This document shows, piece by piece, positions 34,897 to 46,440 of a DNA stretch of 64,000 bases. The position numbers and the translations under genes are program-made. The stretch is from assembly GCF_050624435.1 (NCBI RefSeq), contig NW_027459200.1:29144-93143 (forward strand), written 5' to 3'. How positions within the stretch are numbered: position 1 is the first letter of the stretch; every line of letters begins with the position of its first letter. The notes below the pieces were generated by a model. That model worked only from the letters and a program-made list of their open reading frames with translations. It was not told the origin of the DNA and ran no database searches. Source of the DNA: Tenrec ecaudatus (taxonomy: Eukaryota > Chordata > Mammalia > Afrosoricida > Tenrecidae).

Positions 34897-35220
34897 TTGG
34901 GTGTCTCTTGCACAGTAATACATGGACGTGTCCTCAGCTTTCAGGCTGTCCATTTGAAGATAGAGTGTGTTCTTGGAGTTGTCTCTGGAGATGGTGCATT
35001 GACCCTTCCACCACTATTAATACCCGAGACCCACTGCAGGCCCTTTCCTTGAGCCTGGCGGACCCAATTCATGCCATCCTTTTTGATGTTGAATCCAGAG
35101 GTTACACAGGAGATTTTCAGAGACCTCCCAGGCTTTCTCATATCGCCCCCAGACTCCACCAGCTGCACCTCACACTGACCACCTGCAAACAGACCCACAT
35201 ACAAACTAAATCACTCACCA

Positions 35221-35256
<36 letters not shown>

Positions 35257-35319
35257 CGGTACACCACAATTACCATGTGAAATAGCCAAAATGAAAGCCA
35301 GTGTTGCTGCAAAATTCAT
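34897..35319 (-). pseudogene. IGHV3-like pseudogene with CDR2/FR3 deletion
   Basis: Leader exon 35274-35319 encodes MNFAATLAFILAISH plus one base, with a GTAATT donor. The 91-bp intron contains a (CA)16 tract. The acceptor joins V exon 34904-35182, which reads [18 protein letters not shown], the first cysteine in [21 protein letters not shown] and a CDR2 start INSGG. There roughly 25 nt are missing compared with an ordinary IGHV3 exon. FR3 continues in another frame to [14 protein letters not shown]. The RSS is also decayed: heptamer CACCCAA and no good nonamer at 23 bp. The deletion and the poor RSS make it a pseudogene, although its promoter octamer and splice sites remain. The neighbouring relic at 32.8 kb shares its FR3 motif. 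Confidence 0.92.
35222..35253. repeat. (CA)16 microsatellite in an IGHV leader intron
   Basis: Sixteen perfect CA units occupy about a third of the 91-bp leader intron. On the coding strand it is a TG run between donor and acceptor. Confidence 0.95.
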
Positions 35320-35442
35320 GATGTGTCCTCTGGACAAGCTCCTGTCACGAAATGGTAACAGCAGAGACCCGGAAACTGGAATGTCCTCTGAGATCTCAAA
35401 CATCAGGGGCTGTGGCTGGTTTATCAGCAGGCAGAGAGCTGC

Positions 35443-35450
35443 ATTTGCAT
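35443..35450 (-). promoter_or_regulatory. IGHV promoter octamer
   Basis: ATGCAAAT on the coding strand, 124 bp upstream of the leader ATG at 35319. It is a perfect match to the Ig octamer, retained although the gene is dead. Confidence 0.85.
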
Positions 35451-36611
35451 CTTCCCTGATATTTAGAAGCGATTGTGTAGAGATTATGGGCAACTCTTCT
35501 CCCTCAGACTCAGAGAAACACAAGCATTCTCAGGAAAATAGAGCTCTTAAACAGGTTCTGTACCAAGTATTTCTTTGTTGCACATTATTATATTTTTAAA
35601 GAATGTAACTTTCAAGTTATAAGCTTTATATGGCAGACACAACAGCCTTTGCCATCTGAGAGGTCACAGTGCATCCCCTCTCGTTCCCCTCAACCGCTGG
35701 ATAGGCATGATGACAGTGAGCAGCTCTATGATCCGTTTCTTATGTGGGGACATTATTAGATTCTTTTTCGCCTTTCACTGTCCATAAAATCTGTGGAATG
35801 GTGTCTCTTCTCTGATTTCTGATCTGGGAGATTCCAGCCGCCTTTCTTTTATCATGAGCATTAAAACTGGGTATTTATCACTTTAATTCGTCTTCTCTGT
35901 TTTTGTTTAATTGGGTTATTTGCTGTGCGCCTTCTGTGTTGTTAGGTGAGTTTTTAATATTTATTAGTTTCTACCCACCTACGCCTGCCCTGCTAACCTG
36001 AGTTCTCTCTCTGATTCTCTCCCACATGAGTGGACAGCTGTGCCCTCAGTGTGATTGAGCTCAGATGCAAGATAACTGATTTGTGGGTATTCTTCTGGAG
36101 TTCGAGTACCAGTTCCATAGGGATGGGAGGCTGTTTTCTGCTACTAGAATATATTGCTCACAACTACTCCAACCTCTTCTGCAGGTTTTGGCAGCTCCAG
36201 CTCTGGCATTCAGCAGTCACCAGAGATAGCAAAGTTTACGTTGAGAATCTGAGGGATTCATCAATCCTAGGCCCAAATCTTGGACAACTAGGAAGAGGGA
36301 AAATAATTACTGATGACAAGTAATGGAAACCTTATTATGTCAACCCATTTTGGGAATCTGGAAACTATCAGAAAGAAGTAACCACTTGGCAGAAGAATCT
36401 CCACAGGTAATTCATGACTACGGACAAGGTTTGTGGATCCTAGAGGACCCTGTCCATGATGTAATGTTTTCCACTAGGTTTGAGATTTTACCTGGAAATT
36501 GATGAGATGTTCTGCATTTTGGAAGCCCCAAGAATGAAGTAGAGACAATCCAATTCTTCTCAGAAACTGAGAAGAGAAAGTCTGACCCCCATCATCTTCT
36601 TTGTGATAACA
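35451..36611. other. No gene recognised
   Basis: Upstream flank of the IGHV3-like pseudogene. A 97-codon plus-strand frame at 36030-36323 has no recognisable domain and is probably chance. Confidence 0.5.
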
Positions 36612-36690
36612 CCAATCCCAACCTCACTGTCATTAAGGTGATTTCGAATCACAGTGACTCTATAAGACAGAGTATATTTTCACATTGAAA
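36612..36690 (-). mobile_element. AfroSINE tail fragment
   Basis: 'caacctcactgtcattaagg' plus 'gtgactctataagacag' is the antisense SINE 3' region. Confidence 0.65.
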
Positions 36691-36904
36691 AACACACTCA
36701 GCCAAACGAAGTGTGAAACAAGTTAGCGACACCACTCTAGCTGAGAAAAAAGACAGGAGCAGCATGAAAGTGAAAGGGTCTGCTTTACTTGAATCAGGCA
36801 AGAACTAAACCAGAACATTCCTGAAGGAAAGCTCCTGGGGAAAAAAAGGTGGGAGTGGTTTACAGATTTAGCCAAGGAAACAAACAAGTAACTGGGGTGT
36901 TCCA

Positions 36905-37700
36905 ACATGCTGTGGCACCATCTCATATCCTAAGGGGAGGTTCCTTGGTCAAGCTGTGGAGTTTACATTGCCACACAAAGTTAAGCATGTTGGGGTATGG
37001 CCTCAAACAGAATGTCCAATGTTCTTAATTGTTCTTACACTGTAGTAAGATTCTCCTTAGTTATTATAATCACAACAAATATAATCTTGGAACAAAAATT
37101 AGTTATCGAAGATAACTTTTTCAATCCCTTGGTGTGTACTATATTTTGCTCAAATAAATAGTAAGTTTATTAATATTTATTATTTGTTTTATTTCTTTTT
37201 AGGAACTTGATAGTGATTGGTAGACATCGATGGTCATGAAATGTACATATTACATTTACTTTTCTATTCTTCCTTTCAAAGATAAGCAAGAGCTTTCAGT
37301 AAATATCAAAGACTTTATTGAAGGAAGAAAACAATCTAGGAATGGACAATAATAATTGTAAAGAATCACAAAGTCCCACAATGAAAGACAATTTTCAGAG
37401 TTTAAATGCAGAAGGATCCTGCAACATAAAAGAAAATTTCAATCCTTTGAGCTTTATTTCACTTGGTTCAAACAGACAAGGCAATATCAAGGCCACTTAT
37501 AAAGACTGAGTCATGTAACACTTTTTTTGTTTTGCTTTGACTTGAGCTATTGGGAGAGAGAGTGAATTCTCTTCCTGGCAGCTTGTTGTGAGAGGAGCTG
37601 GAAGGAAGGCGGGTGTCTGGAGTCTTCATGAAGTATGCTGACTTTTCAAAGTCAGTTCAAAATAAACAGTAATCATAAACAACAACAAAATTGGAATCTG
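36905..37700 (+). repeat. Unclassified 0.8-kb repeat, copy 2
   Basis: Collinear with 17205-18010 (see that entry for shared blocks). This copy lacks the TA expansion. It ends where an RTE fragment begins, so the repeat may have been the RTE target. Confidence 0.6.
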
Positions 37701-37930
37701 GCCAGCATCATTTGGTCTTCTTTACATTGAATCCTAATACATAATGACCTCTGCAATCCTTGATCATCATCAGCAAGTGTTTCAAGTCCTCACTTTCAGC
37801 AAGCAAGATTGTGTTATCTTCATATCACAGGTTGTTCATAAGCCATAAGTCATAAGCCTTTTTCCAGGCCTGATGCCATATTCTTCTTCATACCAGTAAC
37901 TAACTGGTATCAGGTCTGGGATCCATGAGC
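37695..37930 (-). mobile_element. RTE-clade LINE internal fragment
   Basis: The plus strand reads antisense RTE: 'cttcatatcacaggttgtt', 'ttccaggcctgatgccat' and 'attcttcttcatacc', from the reverse-transcriptase region. Diverged, no open frame. Confidence 0.6.
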
Positions 37931-38436
37931 AGTTTGTTAATGCCACAGCACCACTGCTCCCCCAGGAAGTTTCTATAAAGCTGTTTCTTGAATCAAGTTG
38001 AATGCAGGCAACTGAATCAAGTTAGAAAGCAAGCAAAGATCATGGCTACTTCTTAGGAAGAAATTCTAGTAACATTGGGAATGGCCTTAATGAGGAAAAG
38101 GCCAGGACATTTGAGCTGATTTTTTTTTTCCTATATGACAATGCACCTGCTCAATCTTCAAGAGCATCAAGGGCTGAACTCTGAGAATTTCATGAAGAAA
38201 CCTTACGTCATATGCTGTATAGTGCTGCGGTTGATCAGAAGTTACACAGTGGGCCACTCCAGAGAAACTCTTACTGGTATGATACATCAGTGCTCCCATG
38301 TGGGGAGATGTCGCCCTGTCGTGCCAGTGGCCTGTGTTATTGGTTTCACGAACTGGGAGACAGCAGACACTCTGTTCTCTGGTGCTGAGTTGAGAGATGC
38401 TCTGAGACTCCTGCTCTGCAGCTGCATCAGGCTGAG
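37931..38436. other. No gene recognised (3' flank of IGHV5-like gene)
   Basis: Contains no V motif or recognised repeat. Frames here are short. Confidence 0.5.
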
Positions 38437-38475
38437 GGTTTCTGCCCCTCTCAGGAAGGAGTTTCTCTCACTGTG
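38437..38475 (-). promoter_or_regulatory. V-type recombination signal sequence (23-bp spacer)
   Basis: On the coding strand: consensus heptamer CACAGTG (38469-38475), a spacer of exactly 23 bp, and nonamer GCAGAAACC (38437-38445). The nonamer is close to the TCAGAAACC form common in IGHV1/5 genes. It should be recombination-competent. Confidence 0.93.
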
Positions 38476-38906
38476 TCTCTTGCACAGTAATACATGGCCG
38501 TGTCTGAGTCCTTCAGGCTGCTCCACTGCAGGTACATGGTGCTGATGCAGTTTTCTGTGGAGATGGTGACTTTTCCTTGGAAGGATGGGTTGTACCTGGT
38601 ATCAGCATCACTAGGATAAATTATCCCTATCCATTCCAAGCCCTTTCCAGGTGTCTGCTTAATCCAGCCAATCCAGTTTCTATTAAAGCTGTACCCAGAT
38701 GTCTTACAGGAGATCCTCAAAGACTCCCCAGGTCTCTTTACCTCTGCCCCAGACTGCACCAGCTGCACCTGAGCACAGACACTTGTGGAGATAGGATTGA
38801 GAGATGAGAGACTCCCTCTGCACACACATCCTCCATTCATCTCAAACCTGTGGTGATCCTGACCTGGGAGAAGAGCAATGAGGAGATCTAGGGTGGCAGA
38901 CCCCAT
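38476..38906 (-). CDS. IGHV5-like gene, open but with a mutated leader acceptor
   Basis: Leader exon 38864-38906 encodes [14 protein letters not shown] plus one base before a GTCAGG donor. The V exon (expected 38476-38782) encodes [20 protein letters not shown], the first cysteine in [18 protein letters not shown], a [23 protein letters not shown]2/FR3, and DTAMYYCAR. It is very close to human IGHV5-51 in FR1, CDR2 and FR3. There are no stops, and the RSS is good. However, the base expected to be the G of the acceptor AG is A (coding strand CCACAA|GTGTCTG). The AG one base further would shift the frame. The 81-nt intron is itself open and in frame, so an unspliced transcript reads through from leader to V. 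FR3 has an extra cysteine (TENCISTMY). It is either an ORF-type gene or a pseudogene. Confidence 0.85.
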
Positions 38907-39009
38907 CTTGCAAGGAGGATGCAAAGGAATCACACTGAGTTCACCAGCTGGGTGATGAGAAACCTTCCCCTGTGGAGGTGGCCTGTGGGTCTAAAATGGA
39001 TGTCTTCCA

Positions 39010-39017
39010 CTTTGCAT
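39010..39017 (-). promoter_or_regulatory. Variant IGHV octamer
   Basis: The coding strand reads ATGCAAAG, one mismatch from the octamer, 104 bp upstream of the leader ATG at 38906. That is the same distance as in the intact gene. Confidence 0.65.
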
Positions 39018-39132
39018 ATTTCTGCCCTGCCCTACGTGCCAGACTCCTCCAGCCCTATAACCCTGGATACCCAGGTCTTGGGACTCCTGGGAGGGACAGC
39101 ACTTAATCCTAGTAACATCCTGCAACACACAC

Positions 39133-39136
<4 letters not shown>

Positions 39137-39182
<46 letters not shown>
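39137..39182. repeat. (AG)23 microsatellite
   Basis: Twenty-three AG units in the upstream flank of the IGHV5-like gene. Confidence 0.95.
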
Positions 39183-39184
<2 letters not shown>

Positions 39185-41689
39185 CAGGGGCGGGGAGACA
39201 AGACTGGCACTAGCACTAGAACCTCACACACAGAGAGCTTTGAACTGTGACTCCACTTAGTGCATCTCTCATTCACACTCAGGCGAGAGTGGTTTCAAAC
39301 CCAGTGTGAATCTGCAGCCCAAGGAGCCTGGGTCTCTCCTTACTGTCTGTGGGGAATGATGTCCATGATGGAAGGTGCCTCTGTCTCCTTAGTGAAGACT
39401 TTGAAGAATCTCATCAACTGAATGACCCCTTCTAAATAGACTCTCAATAGACTCTCAGGTGTGTCCTAGCGCCCAGGTCTCTCCTGTACTTCCTGCTGCC
39501 TGAGAAGAGGAAACAAATCTCAGGGAATGTCAGCTTTACTCGGAGTGTCAGACAAATCTGTGCAGATTAAAGTCAAAGATGAGTGTGTCACTCTGAATAC
39601 TCATGGTCAACCTGGCCCTTGTCACCGTCTCTCTGACAGGGTAGCTGTTTGTTAGAGAAGTTAAAAATCCAACATGGAGAATATCTCACCTTCATCAGTT
39701 TCACAATCTCATAAATTTCATAATCTGTCTAAACATTTCTCTGACCTACTGTGATCTAAACTAAAGAAAACCATCAGTTTGTTAACTTTTCTCTCTCTCA
39801 GGAGGAGGCCTTGGGGCTCAGGGACACAAGACCCGTTGAGATAACAGCGCACAAAGACAATGTCCTACATCTGGGCTTTGAGAGTAGTGACTGGGGACTT
39901 TAAACCACACTAGGTGCAGCTAATTCTTTCACCCTTTCCAGAGTGATGATCCTTGAAGACACAACGAAACCATTCGTCCAATGTTGTAATGAATCATGGA
40001 TAGGAGTCTCCTGATCTCTATGACCAGAAGAAATAGGTGGTGCCTTGCTATCAGTACCCACTTCTTTGGAAAAGATAGCGTTAGAAGGTCTTGGGTAGAG
40101 TGGGACAAAAAGTGAAACAATACACACACACAAAAGAATAATACAAAGACTAGGCTTCCTTGTTGGGTCGATTTGTGGAAGTCCTGAGACCATGGCTTCC
40201 AGCATCGCTTCAGGTGTGGGACTGAACTCACCCCTTGGAAAAACTTCCAGTCAAATAATTGACAAGCCTACCTGGGAGCAATAATCCTGGGTAGATACAA
40301 TTACCTTAAAATAATCTAAGTTCTGTGATTAAAAGGGCAACATTTATCCAGGGGAACATTCAGAATATTTGGAAAGCAAAGGTAATTGTAACAGGAGTTT
40401 GTGTGTATTACAGTCAATGAAATGAAACAAGAGTGTATGAATAGTTGAATGAGCATTAATCTTGGTAAATCTTCCCACAATCCACAAGCAAGTGTAAAGA
40501 TAAAAATAAAAAATAATATTAAAACGTTTCCCTTCAGTTCTCCTCTGATGGGGAGAAAGCACCTCAGGTTTGTGCACTCGGGGTCTCCCAAGAAAAGAGC
40601 AAGGACCCAGAGAAGATGTCCTAATTCCATGCTTCATTCTCCTCCCTCTGTTCTCTGGAGTTGACGGTTATGCTAAAAACATCTAAATCTTGGTTCTCAG
40701 AGACAGGAAGAGGAATAAAAACCATAACACAGGGGAAAATTGAATAGGGAGGCCCCAAATTCAGGAAGGAAACCTGTATCTTGCTCCCCATGCACTGAGT
40801 CTTGAACTGGGTCATGTGCTGTTTGTCCCGAGACCCTATGCAATACATCCCAACCTTCCCTTCGTGGTGCTTACACTCTGGTCTCACATAGCTTCCCTGA
40901 CCTACTTTTATCTGCATCACCACACACATCAAATAACTGATATGTTCCTGTTGTGGGGACCCAGGTACTTGAGACAATCTCTTGAAGAGTGAGTCATTGT
41001 TTTATAACATCCTTCCTCCTTATGACACACTGCATGTAGTAGTTTGTGCATTTAGTCTTCAATTTATCTCAGTATAGACAAGAGTGTTCTGTGAACACCA
41101 TCTGTCTGGACTCAGCCCAAACCCCTGAACCTGAATGCACAATGACACTGGTGTCTGTTGAACGAGTTTCTCTTTCTCTCTGTCATCCATCTATACATAT
41201 TCCTATCTCTGCTATCTTTCTATCTATTTATCTATCTATCATAAATCTATTAATTGGTCCATCAATCTGCTGAACTATTGATTTAGCTGTCAATTTTCTC
41301 TATATAGCCTGTCCATATCTTGTATCTCTCATCTATCTGTATTTCTATTAAATATCTATGTGTTTCTATTCGTTTCATGCTTCACTTTATTTCTGAAATA
41401 TATTCCAGCCTAACGGGAGCAATATGTTTTGTTTTGGGTTGAGTATGCTATATATTGGTCATTGATTCTAGTTTTCTAGACCCATTTATTTGTTTGTTTA
41501 CTTATTAAATTCTTGTTGTTCTCATGACTTAAATTCTTGATGTCCTCATGGCTTTTTATTTAAATGTTAAGACCAAAATTGAAAATATTGAATTGAATTA
41601 CTCCACTATTTGGTGGAGTTCGGCAATTATTTATTTGTTGTAATTAAAATATTAGCCAGAATTTGTATGGTGTATTTTGAAGGAATAAT
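39183..41689. other. No gene recognised
   Basis: About 2.5 kb without a supported gene. A TATC-rich simple tract lies at 41205-41245. A minus-strand frame from 40630 starts MELGHLLWVLALFLG like a V leader, but has no GT donor or V exon. Confidence 0.5.
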
Positions 41690-42480
41690 GTTATATTCTC
41701 ACCACCTGTCTGTTAGTTCATCATACTGTGGTGGCTTGTGTGTTGCTGTGATGCTGGAAGATATGTCACTGTTATATCAAATGCCAGCAGGATCACCCAA
41801 AATGAACAGATTTCATCAAAGCTTCCAGACTAAGACTAGACAATGCAGAAGGACCCCACTACCTTCTTCAGTGGAAGAAGCTTTGAAAATCTTATGCATA
41901 CTTTTGAAGCATTGTTAAATACTGACAGCATAAGAAAAGGAATTAGGAAATTGTTGAAACTACTGTTAGAGGATGGACCCCTCATGTTCGAGGGCACTCA
42001 AAATGTGACTGAAGTAGAGCTGGTTTCTTGGAGGGGATTCAGCCATGAGGATGTAATTTGGGTAAAGGCTTTGGGAGTGGAGCTGTCAGGATCTTCCTTT
42101 GCTGCTGGGGCATGACTCAAGGTAAAGAGAAAGAGCCGCAAAAGTCTTCTAATGATCAAAATTGATAATTTGCATACTATAAATTTAGGAAGATTGGAAG
42201 GGGCAAAAGATGAAATGGGATACTTGAAGGTTAGTTGGTATTCTAGGCATTAGTGAGCTTAAAAGGACTTAAATGGTATTGCAAGTTGATCAGGAAACCA
42301 TAAGATTTACTACGCAAAGAACAACACAATGAAGAGAAGGGGATGGCATTCATTGGCAGGAAGGATCTTGCTAAACACATCATGAAATACAGTACTGTTT
42401 GTGATAAGATCATGTCCGCCTTCAAGGAAATCCAACCAATTCAACTATTATCAAACAGTACTTGAAACATGCATTTGCTG
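41690..42480 (+). mobile_element. RTE-clade LINE, 5' region and start of the endonuclease domain
   Basis: After a leader segment ('gatcacccaaaatgaacag', 'gcttccagactaagac') the sequence runs into the apurinic-endonuclease start. Words like 'aatttaggaagattggaagg', 'gatgaaatgggatac' and 'ctaggcattagtgagctt' encode the LGISEL-type motif of RTE endonucleases. Many frameshifts are present. The downstream RT part is absent. Confidence 0.75.
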
Positions 42481-42821
42481 TAAACACTAATATACAAATA
42501 AGTGAGGTATAACACTAAGAAATAAAAATTATATTTTATCTGCTCCTTCCCACTTTCTGCCGTTGAGATTTCAATTCCATTATTATACATCCTACCTGCA
42601 ATAGTCTGATTCTAAATATTTCTTATACAATAATCTTGCATTCCTTTGTCATAAAAAAATAGATAAATTCCTTGGGGGAAACAGTGCGATGGAGAAGCAT
42701 CCCCAGATCACAAGAAGAAACCAGCCCTGAAACCATGCATGGGCACCTGCCCCTGGGGTATGACCTGCGATATGTGGGTTCTGAATCCCCCCTGCAGCCC
42801 AGGTCTCTCCCAGCAGGAAGT

Positions 42822-42998
42822 TTGTGTCTGGGATCACACTGACTCCCTCTTCCTCTTTTCTCACAGGGTACTAGATGGTCTTGGCTTCCATTTTCTCACC
42901 TTCTCTCTGCCAATAAACTGTGTTTTTTTCATTGTGTCTGGAGGTGGTAATTCGAACCTTCATGGAGTCGGCATAGTTGTCAGTACCGAGATGTAAGT
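42822..42998 (-). pseudogene. IGHV3-like relic: FR3, V end and RSS remnant only
   Basis: The minus strand from about 42998 reads a CDR2/FR3 start like NYADSMK, then ITTSRH, then EKNTVY. It loses frame and ends at a decayed V terminus where the YYC region has a stop. The nonamer-like ACACAAACT (42822-42830) follows the expected 23-bp spacer, with a ruined heptamer (AAGAGGA). FR1, CDR1, FR2, leader and promoter are missing. The 3' flank ('gggagtcagtgtgatcccag' on the coding strand) closely resembles the spacer of the intact gene's RSS. Confidence 0.8.
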
Positions 42999-43251
42999 GT
43001 TTACACAGAGAGATAAGGAAAGGCTACATACCAAGGTATTTTTAACCTCCCCCCTTGAGGGGCTGATTTAATTTCACGGTATTATAATGATAATTTCACA
43101 GAAAGTAATTGTCTTTGTTTCTCATCTCTAAGTTCATAGGAGGTAAATAAAGAGAAGATTCAACTAAATATTCTGAGTCACTGCCTCAGCGAGTACAGCT
43201 GCCCTGCCCTCAGGTGTCCTGACGCTCTCGGGATGTGGATTTCTACAGCGT

Positions 43252-43674
43252 GTGTCTCACACAGGAAGAGGTGGCAGTGTCCTCGAGTTCAGGCTGCCAG
43301 TCTGTAGATAAACTGTGCTGAATGACGCATCCCAGGAGATGTCTTCCTGCCTTGTGTGAAGCCCGGGGCATATGTTGACTTCCCAGCGTGGGTACTGATC
43401 CAGTCCTTCCACTAAAGGCCTTTTCCTGGTACTTGTCACACCCAATTCGTACCATAGCTGGAGAAGGTGTATCCGGAAGTCCTGTAGGACACCTTCACCT
43501 ACTCTCGTGGCTTCTGCACCTCTGCCTCAGATTGCACGAACTGCATCTGGGCATAACACCTGTGAGGAGGTAAACCAGAAGGTGAGGGCTCTGGAGCTGC
43601 CACAGTGTTTTCTCCAGCCTCATCTCTGTCTTATCTTACCCAGGATGACTGCCAATAGGAAAATAAAGCTCCAT
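43252..43674 (-). pseudogene. IGHV1-like pseudogene
   Basis: A degraded leader exon (43640-43674) starts ATGGAGCTTTATTTTCC and ends with a good GTAAGA donor, but its reading frame is shifted. The V exon begins after CACAG at about 43562 with MQFVQSEAEVQKP. It then shows a TAG in FR1, a tyrosine in place of the first canonical cysteine (VSYRTSGYTFSSYG), and a TGA after FR2 WV. Further frameshifts follow before a terminal SSCVR. The heptamer has decayed to CACACGC and no nonamer is seen at 23 bp. It is unmistakably IGHV clan I in origin and clearly dead. The IGHV3-like relic starts only about 250 bp further along the coding strand, much closer than normal V spacing. Confidence 0.88.
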
Positions 43675-43699
43675 AGTCACTCCTTGATGAGTGCACTTC

Positions 43700-46269
43700 G
43701 GTATCAGTGGTTCAAGAGTACCCTATAGGGCAATGTCCTTGCTTATTGCTGTATCGGGGTGATGGTTTCAGCTTTCAACTCTATAGGGCACTTATACATG
43801 CTCATAATTCACATTCATGAATGCAGTTCTGGTCTACATCAGGTATAAATAAGAGATAACCTCGAGAACTTGACAGAGCCACACACCAGGATAGCTCCGC
43901 TGCTCATCTCAAATGTGGTCTGGAATCCTGATGGCTAGTGGTGGGTGTATCTCATGATGTGGGTTGACAGCTGGTCATGACGGGTACAGATGTATCCATT
44001 TATACACGACCCCTATAATTTCTCTCACTTCATAGATGAGATCTGACACAATCAGCTTCTCATGGAATAATACAGATCATTCAAGGGGGCCATTCCTCTG
44101 TGTCTGTGATGAGGTATAGCGATTTTTCACTGATTCACTGTGGTGGGTGTGGGGTAAGTCTTACTCATTTTACTGTATCATCCTCAATATTACTATACAT
44201 GTAATGAGTGTGTTTTCATAAATAGTCAGCTATATCTTCCATGAACTTCTATTTTTTTACTCATTTAAAATAATGTATACCAAAATGTTATTTTAATAGG
44301 CATAAAATTTTCTTATTTCCTCTCCTCACATAAAAACCAGCCTACAAAATATTTTATAAGAAAAATTGAAAAGCAATCAATTAAATAATATAAAATATGT
44401 AAAGTATTCAGAAAACATACAAAACCAAGCAATACATTCTTTAAAATATGATGAAATATTATTTTATCATGATAAGTCTGATAGAACTCCCCAAATAAAT
44501 TTAATAATTTTGCAAGATGTATTAAAGACAGATTAACAAGATTAACATAAGTTGTAAATTTTAATGTAAAAATGATATCAGTGTTGTGAAAAAGATTAGT
44601 GAGAGCCCATAAGATTAGGACATATCTCTCCAAACTCAGATATTTTTGTAGTATACAGTACCTATTTTCTGGGGCGGAGGGTGTGGGAATCCTTCCTTGC
44701 TGAATAGTCCTAAAACAATTCAAGTGCTCAGGGCTCGAGGAAACTTAGTAACCATTGGATACACTTCATTTCAAGGCCAGGGAACTGGTTTCTCAGGTTT
44801 CAGCTTGAAGAACCTAGGGACTGAGAATAGGGTTGATCAAATGTAGATCAGTTTCCCAGTTCTGGGTGATGAAACATCCTATACTATCAGTCCATTCATC
44901 CCTCTATAATGTGTAGTCACGTGGAGATGACCACAACTTTCTGCCCACGTACAAACTCTAGGCCTTCTCTGGATACCTGCCACTCCATTTCTACTCTGGA
45001 CCCCTGCTCTGTCTCTCTTGGACTGTCTCCTCCTCTCTGAGTCAGGCACCTGCTTCTTATTTTGCAACATGAGCCGTGGGTGCACAGATGCTAGGAGTCC
45101 GTGCATGCACCATCAGAGAACTGAAGTGAATTGGCATATCAAATGCCATCCGAAATCTAGAGGAGGTCTATTCAGATGGGAACAACTGTGTTCTGCTTAC
45201 CTGAATCAGAAGCTACTAAACACATGTTTTTGATAAAACAAAAACATAAATTAAAATTTTATAAATTGCTAGAGAGAGTACTGTTTACTGAGACAGTGAG
45301 AAAGTTCTGGGGCCAGTCATTAGTGGAGCCCCGAACTTTGTGAGCTTTGAGTATAAAACCCCTCCAGATTTTCAAGTGAACATTCAAAATAAGCCCTGTG
45401 TTTAAGACACTGGAGGGAGAGACTTTTATCAACTCAAAAGATTTCTCACCAGAGAAAGGTCAAATCCATTGACTTTTCATAGCTGGAGGTAAAATATTTC
45501 CCCTATCAACCAGACACCCCTTATCCTACCCATGAGACCTACGTGCGAAGGTATCGTGAACAGATATTAAAAGTTCAAACATACAGGAGATTTTGCAATG
45601 AAGGAAAGGCGCATGGACAGGCCAAACTATAAACTACACCACAGGCATGAAGGTCAGAGCCTTACTGCCCAGCTGATATAAAAGGTTCAGACTCAATCAG
45701 AAGAACACACAGAAACTCCCTGTTCTCCCACTTCATCACCATGTAGATTCCCAGCATAACAATCCTGCATTACAATTTAGAATGGGAAGAATCTGCTCCC
45801 CTGAGGAGAAAAAAAAACAACAAAACAAAGCAAATGACATATAGCAAACACTTCTATGGTCTAACTCTTCCAGGTTATCATGAATCCCCATAAAACGTAG
45901 TTCTGAGAACAGGGTGAAAAATGTTCGTACCTCGAGGAAACACTAAGATAAATTGTCATTTATCTGAGTACATCCATCTCATTTGTAGACTGATTTTCTG
46001 TGTTGCCATATCTCAAATTTAACTCATTATTCGTATTGAAGGTTTTCAAATTTTATTTTATGTTGAAAACTGAACTGAGTATTTTTTCAATCTCTGAACC
46101 TATTAATATTCTTTGTTAAATCGCTGTAGCTTGTCCAGTAGAAGTGCGCAGGACACACGGGTCTGGAAATGGAGTGCTGTTTGAAACAGAGTCCTTCTTC
46201 CTAGGAGAGGAGACCGTGGGACAAAATTATCTGCAGAGCACATTGAAATCTGCAAACTAAGAGTGAGGA
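43700..46269. other. No gene recognised
   Basis: 2.5 kb of mostly AT-rich sequence. The minus-strand frame at 44313-44723 is long only because of composition. No V motif or octamer in proper context was found. Confidence 0.5.
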
Positions 46270-46440
46270 GACGACCATGATGGATGCATGGATTGTGATA
46301 AGAGTTGTACGAGCCCCCAATAAATTGATTTTTTTAAAAAGAAGAAAAGAAATGTCTAGGAAATAGTGATGATGACATACGTACAAATTATCTTGATACA
46401 ATTGATGAGTGGGTACAAGAACTATAAGAGCCTTCAAAAT
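46270..46440 (+). mobile_element. L1 3' end, dimeric, short
   Basis: Two successive L1 termini: 'ggattgtgataagagttgta' with 'cgagcccccaataaatt' at about 46288-46328, then an A/G-rich linker and a more diverged second copy ('cttgatacaattgatgagtg', 'ataagagccttcaaaatg') to 46440. Confidence 0.7.

Noticed and set aside
40316-40630. Minus-strand frame starting MELGHLLWVLALFLG, like an IGHV leader
   Set aside because: No GT donor follows the leader-like stretch. No octamer lies upstream, and no V exon or RSS lies within reach.
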